Shown piece after piece: positions 63,407 to 64,000 of a stretch of DNA of 64,000 nucleotides (position 1 is the stretch's first letter; each line of letters opens with the position of its first letter). The notes beneath the pieces are model-generated. The model was given only the letters and a program-made list of their open reading frames with translations, was not told the origin of the DNA and made no database searches. A program made the translations under genes and the position numbers. Origin of the DNA: Bradyrhizobium erythrophlei (GTDB lineage Bacteria; Pseudomonadota; Alphaproteobacteria; Rhizobiales; Xanthobacteraceae); the NCBI RefSeq assembly GCF_900129505.1, contig NZ_LT670818.1, positions 434,001-498,000 of the forward strand, written 5' to 3'.

Positions 63407-63604
63407 TCAGGCCGCGAGCGGCTCCGACGACTCCAACACGTCGAAGAACGCCACCGCCTCGAAACGGTAGTCGCAAGCCCGGCAGCGCCAGAGATAGGAG
63501 ATGCGTTTCGGGCCCTGCTCGATCCATTCCGGGGCAGCGATCGGCTTGCCGCATTGAGCACAGGGATTTCCTCGGGGCAGATACCCAACATCGATTCTTG
63601 CCAT
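63407..63604 (-). CDS. Small zinc-ribbon-like protein
   Basis: A 65-residue protein with two CxxC knuckles (CAQC at 15-18 and CRAC at 41-44), which probably bind one zinc. GGGAGA precedes ATG 63604. The function is unknown; similar small ribbons occur beside PRC-barrel genes in rhizobia. Confidence 0.75.
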   Translation of the reverse strand: MARIDVGYLPRGNPCAQCGKPIAAPEWIEQGPKRISYLWRCRACDYRFEAVAFFDVLESSEPLAA

Positions 63605-63740
63605 GGCGCGTTCTCCCTATTTTTTTGGTTGGGGGCGAATGGGACAGGATTGCTGCCGGATACCTCCCCTCCGCCGCGCACTCGTTCTGCGAGCGCATTT
63701 TGGCTTTTGAGCGGCGAAGGGCCGTCGTTGCGGGAAACGC

Positions 63741-63850
63741 GTCATAGCGAGCGCCAGCGAAGCAATCCATCTTTGCAAAGCAAGCGTGGATTGCTTCGTC
63801 GCTTACGCTCCCTTGCGCAAGCGCTTCGCGTTTGTCGCAGGTAATGACGG
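63741..63850. repeat. Palindromic intergenic repeat
   Basis: CGAAGCAATCCA (63758-63769) and TGGATTGCTTCG (63787-63798) are perfect arms; outer parts GTCATAGCGAGCGC and GTAATGACGG complete the 'gtcattgcgagcgaagcgaagcaatcc' repeat common in Bradyrhizobium, recalled from memory. It overlaps the end of the frame at 63742-63984. Confidence 0.7.
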
Positions 63851-63984
63851 CGGAGAGAACTACTTCGCGCTCTTTGCCAGCCGTCGATGTGGTCGAGCAG
63901 TTTGGTCGCGGCACTTTGCGTGCGCATCAGCGTGGCTTCGATCCTGTATTGCTCCAGCAGGCGGAACAAATTGTCCGGCTCCAC
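63742..63984 (-). CDS. Partial hypothetical protein at the window end
   Basis: The frame is open to the window edge and probably starts beyond it; GTG 63984 has no ribosome site. The N-terminal part (PDNLFRLLEQYRIEATLMRT and QSAATKLLDHIDGWQRA) looks like a real helical protein. The last 35 codons come from the dispersed repeat and are arginine-rich, so the natural end may be changed. No family is recognised. Confidence 0.45.
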   Translation of the reverse strand: MEPDNLFRLLEQYRIEATLMRTQSAATKLLDHIDGWQRARSSSLRRHYLRQTRSACARERKRRSNPRLLCKDGLLRWRSL

Positions 63985-64000
63985 CAGGCCGGAGGCCGCG

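Overview
The window looks like chromosomal DNA of a Bradyrhizobium-like alphaproteobacterium (Nitrobacteraceae). This is inferred from the high GC content, the many FixJ-type regulators and PAS histidine kinases, a Rhodobacter-type phospholipid N-methyltransferase, an extensin-family lipoprotein, and the GC-rich hairpin repeats between genes that are common in that group. No search was run. I see no rRNA, tRNA, CRISPR array, prophage or intact insertion sequence. Mobile or decayed DNA is limited to short remnants: a P-type ATPase tail, an RND pump tail, an IS5-type transposase tail, a DJ-1/PfpI tail, an ABC binding-protein tail and a frameshifted winged-helix gene.

Layout. 0-5 kb: ribA, an unidentified membrane protein, a lactate/malate dehydrogenase-like gene and its AraC neighbour. 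5-8.3 kb: decayed DNA, then dps and a catalase-like peroxidase. 8.4-12.2 kb: a molybdopterin formate dehydrogenase-like enzyme divergent from a Tat-exported oxalate decarboxylase; fdhD follows at 27.5 kb. 12.3-15.8 kb: a PAS histidine kinase with two response regulators. 16-26.2 kb: one tight minus-strand cluster, fumC-cupin-mqo-poxB-cydA-cydB-FUSC exporter-ThrE-like exporter. 26.5-29 kb: a histidine kinase, fdhD and an HdeD-like membrane protein. 29.2-35.3 kb: a FixJ regulator and an 1832-residue kinase/ATPase/GAF/PAS/histidine kinase fusion. 35.6-38.8 kb: a sugar-type ABC operon without its ATPase. 38.8-47.5 kb: regulators and envelope proteins (extensin, FecR, a two-component pair, a glycine/histidine-rich secreted protein, a NUDIX protein). 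47.6-53 kb: a lipid cluster (psd, class III aminotransferase, membrane protein, PmtA-like methyltransferase, glycosyltransferase). 53-64 kb: L,D-transpeptidase, DUF4403 protein, esterase, two AraC paralogs, a Liv-type binding protein, dodecin, two PRC-barrel proteins and a zinc-ribbon protein.

How the parts work together. FumC makes malate. Mqo and PoxB oxidise malate and pyruvate directly onto quinone, and the cytochrome bd oxidase reoxidises the quinol, so this operon can run as a short NADH-independent respiratory chain. The oxdC/fdh pair can take oxalate to formate and then CO2. Two kinase/FixJ modules (12-16 kb and 29-35 kb) are paralogous and share a GTGTGACAC-centred motif upstream of their kinase genes, which suggests one regulatory network. 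The psd-aminotransferase-methyltransferase-glycosyltransferase group is a likely membrane-lipid head-group island; its full product cannot be told from sequence alone.
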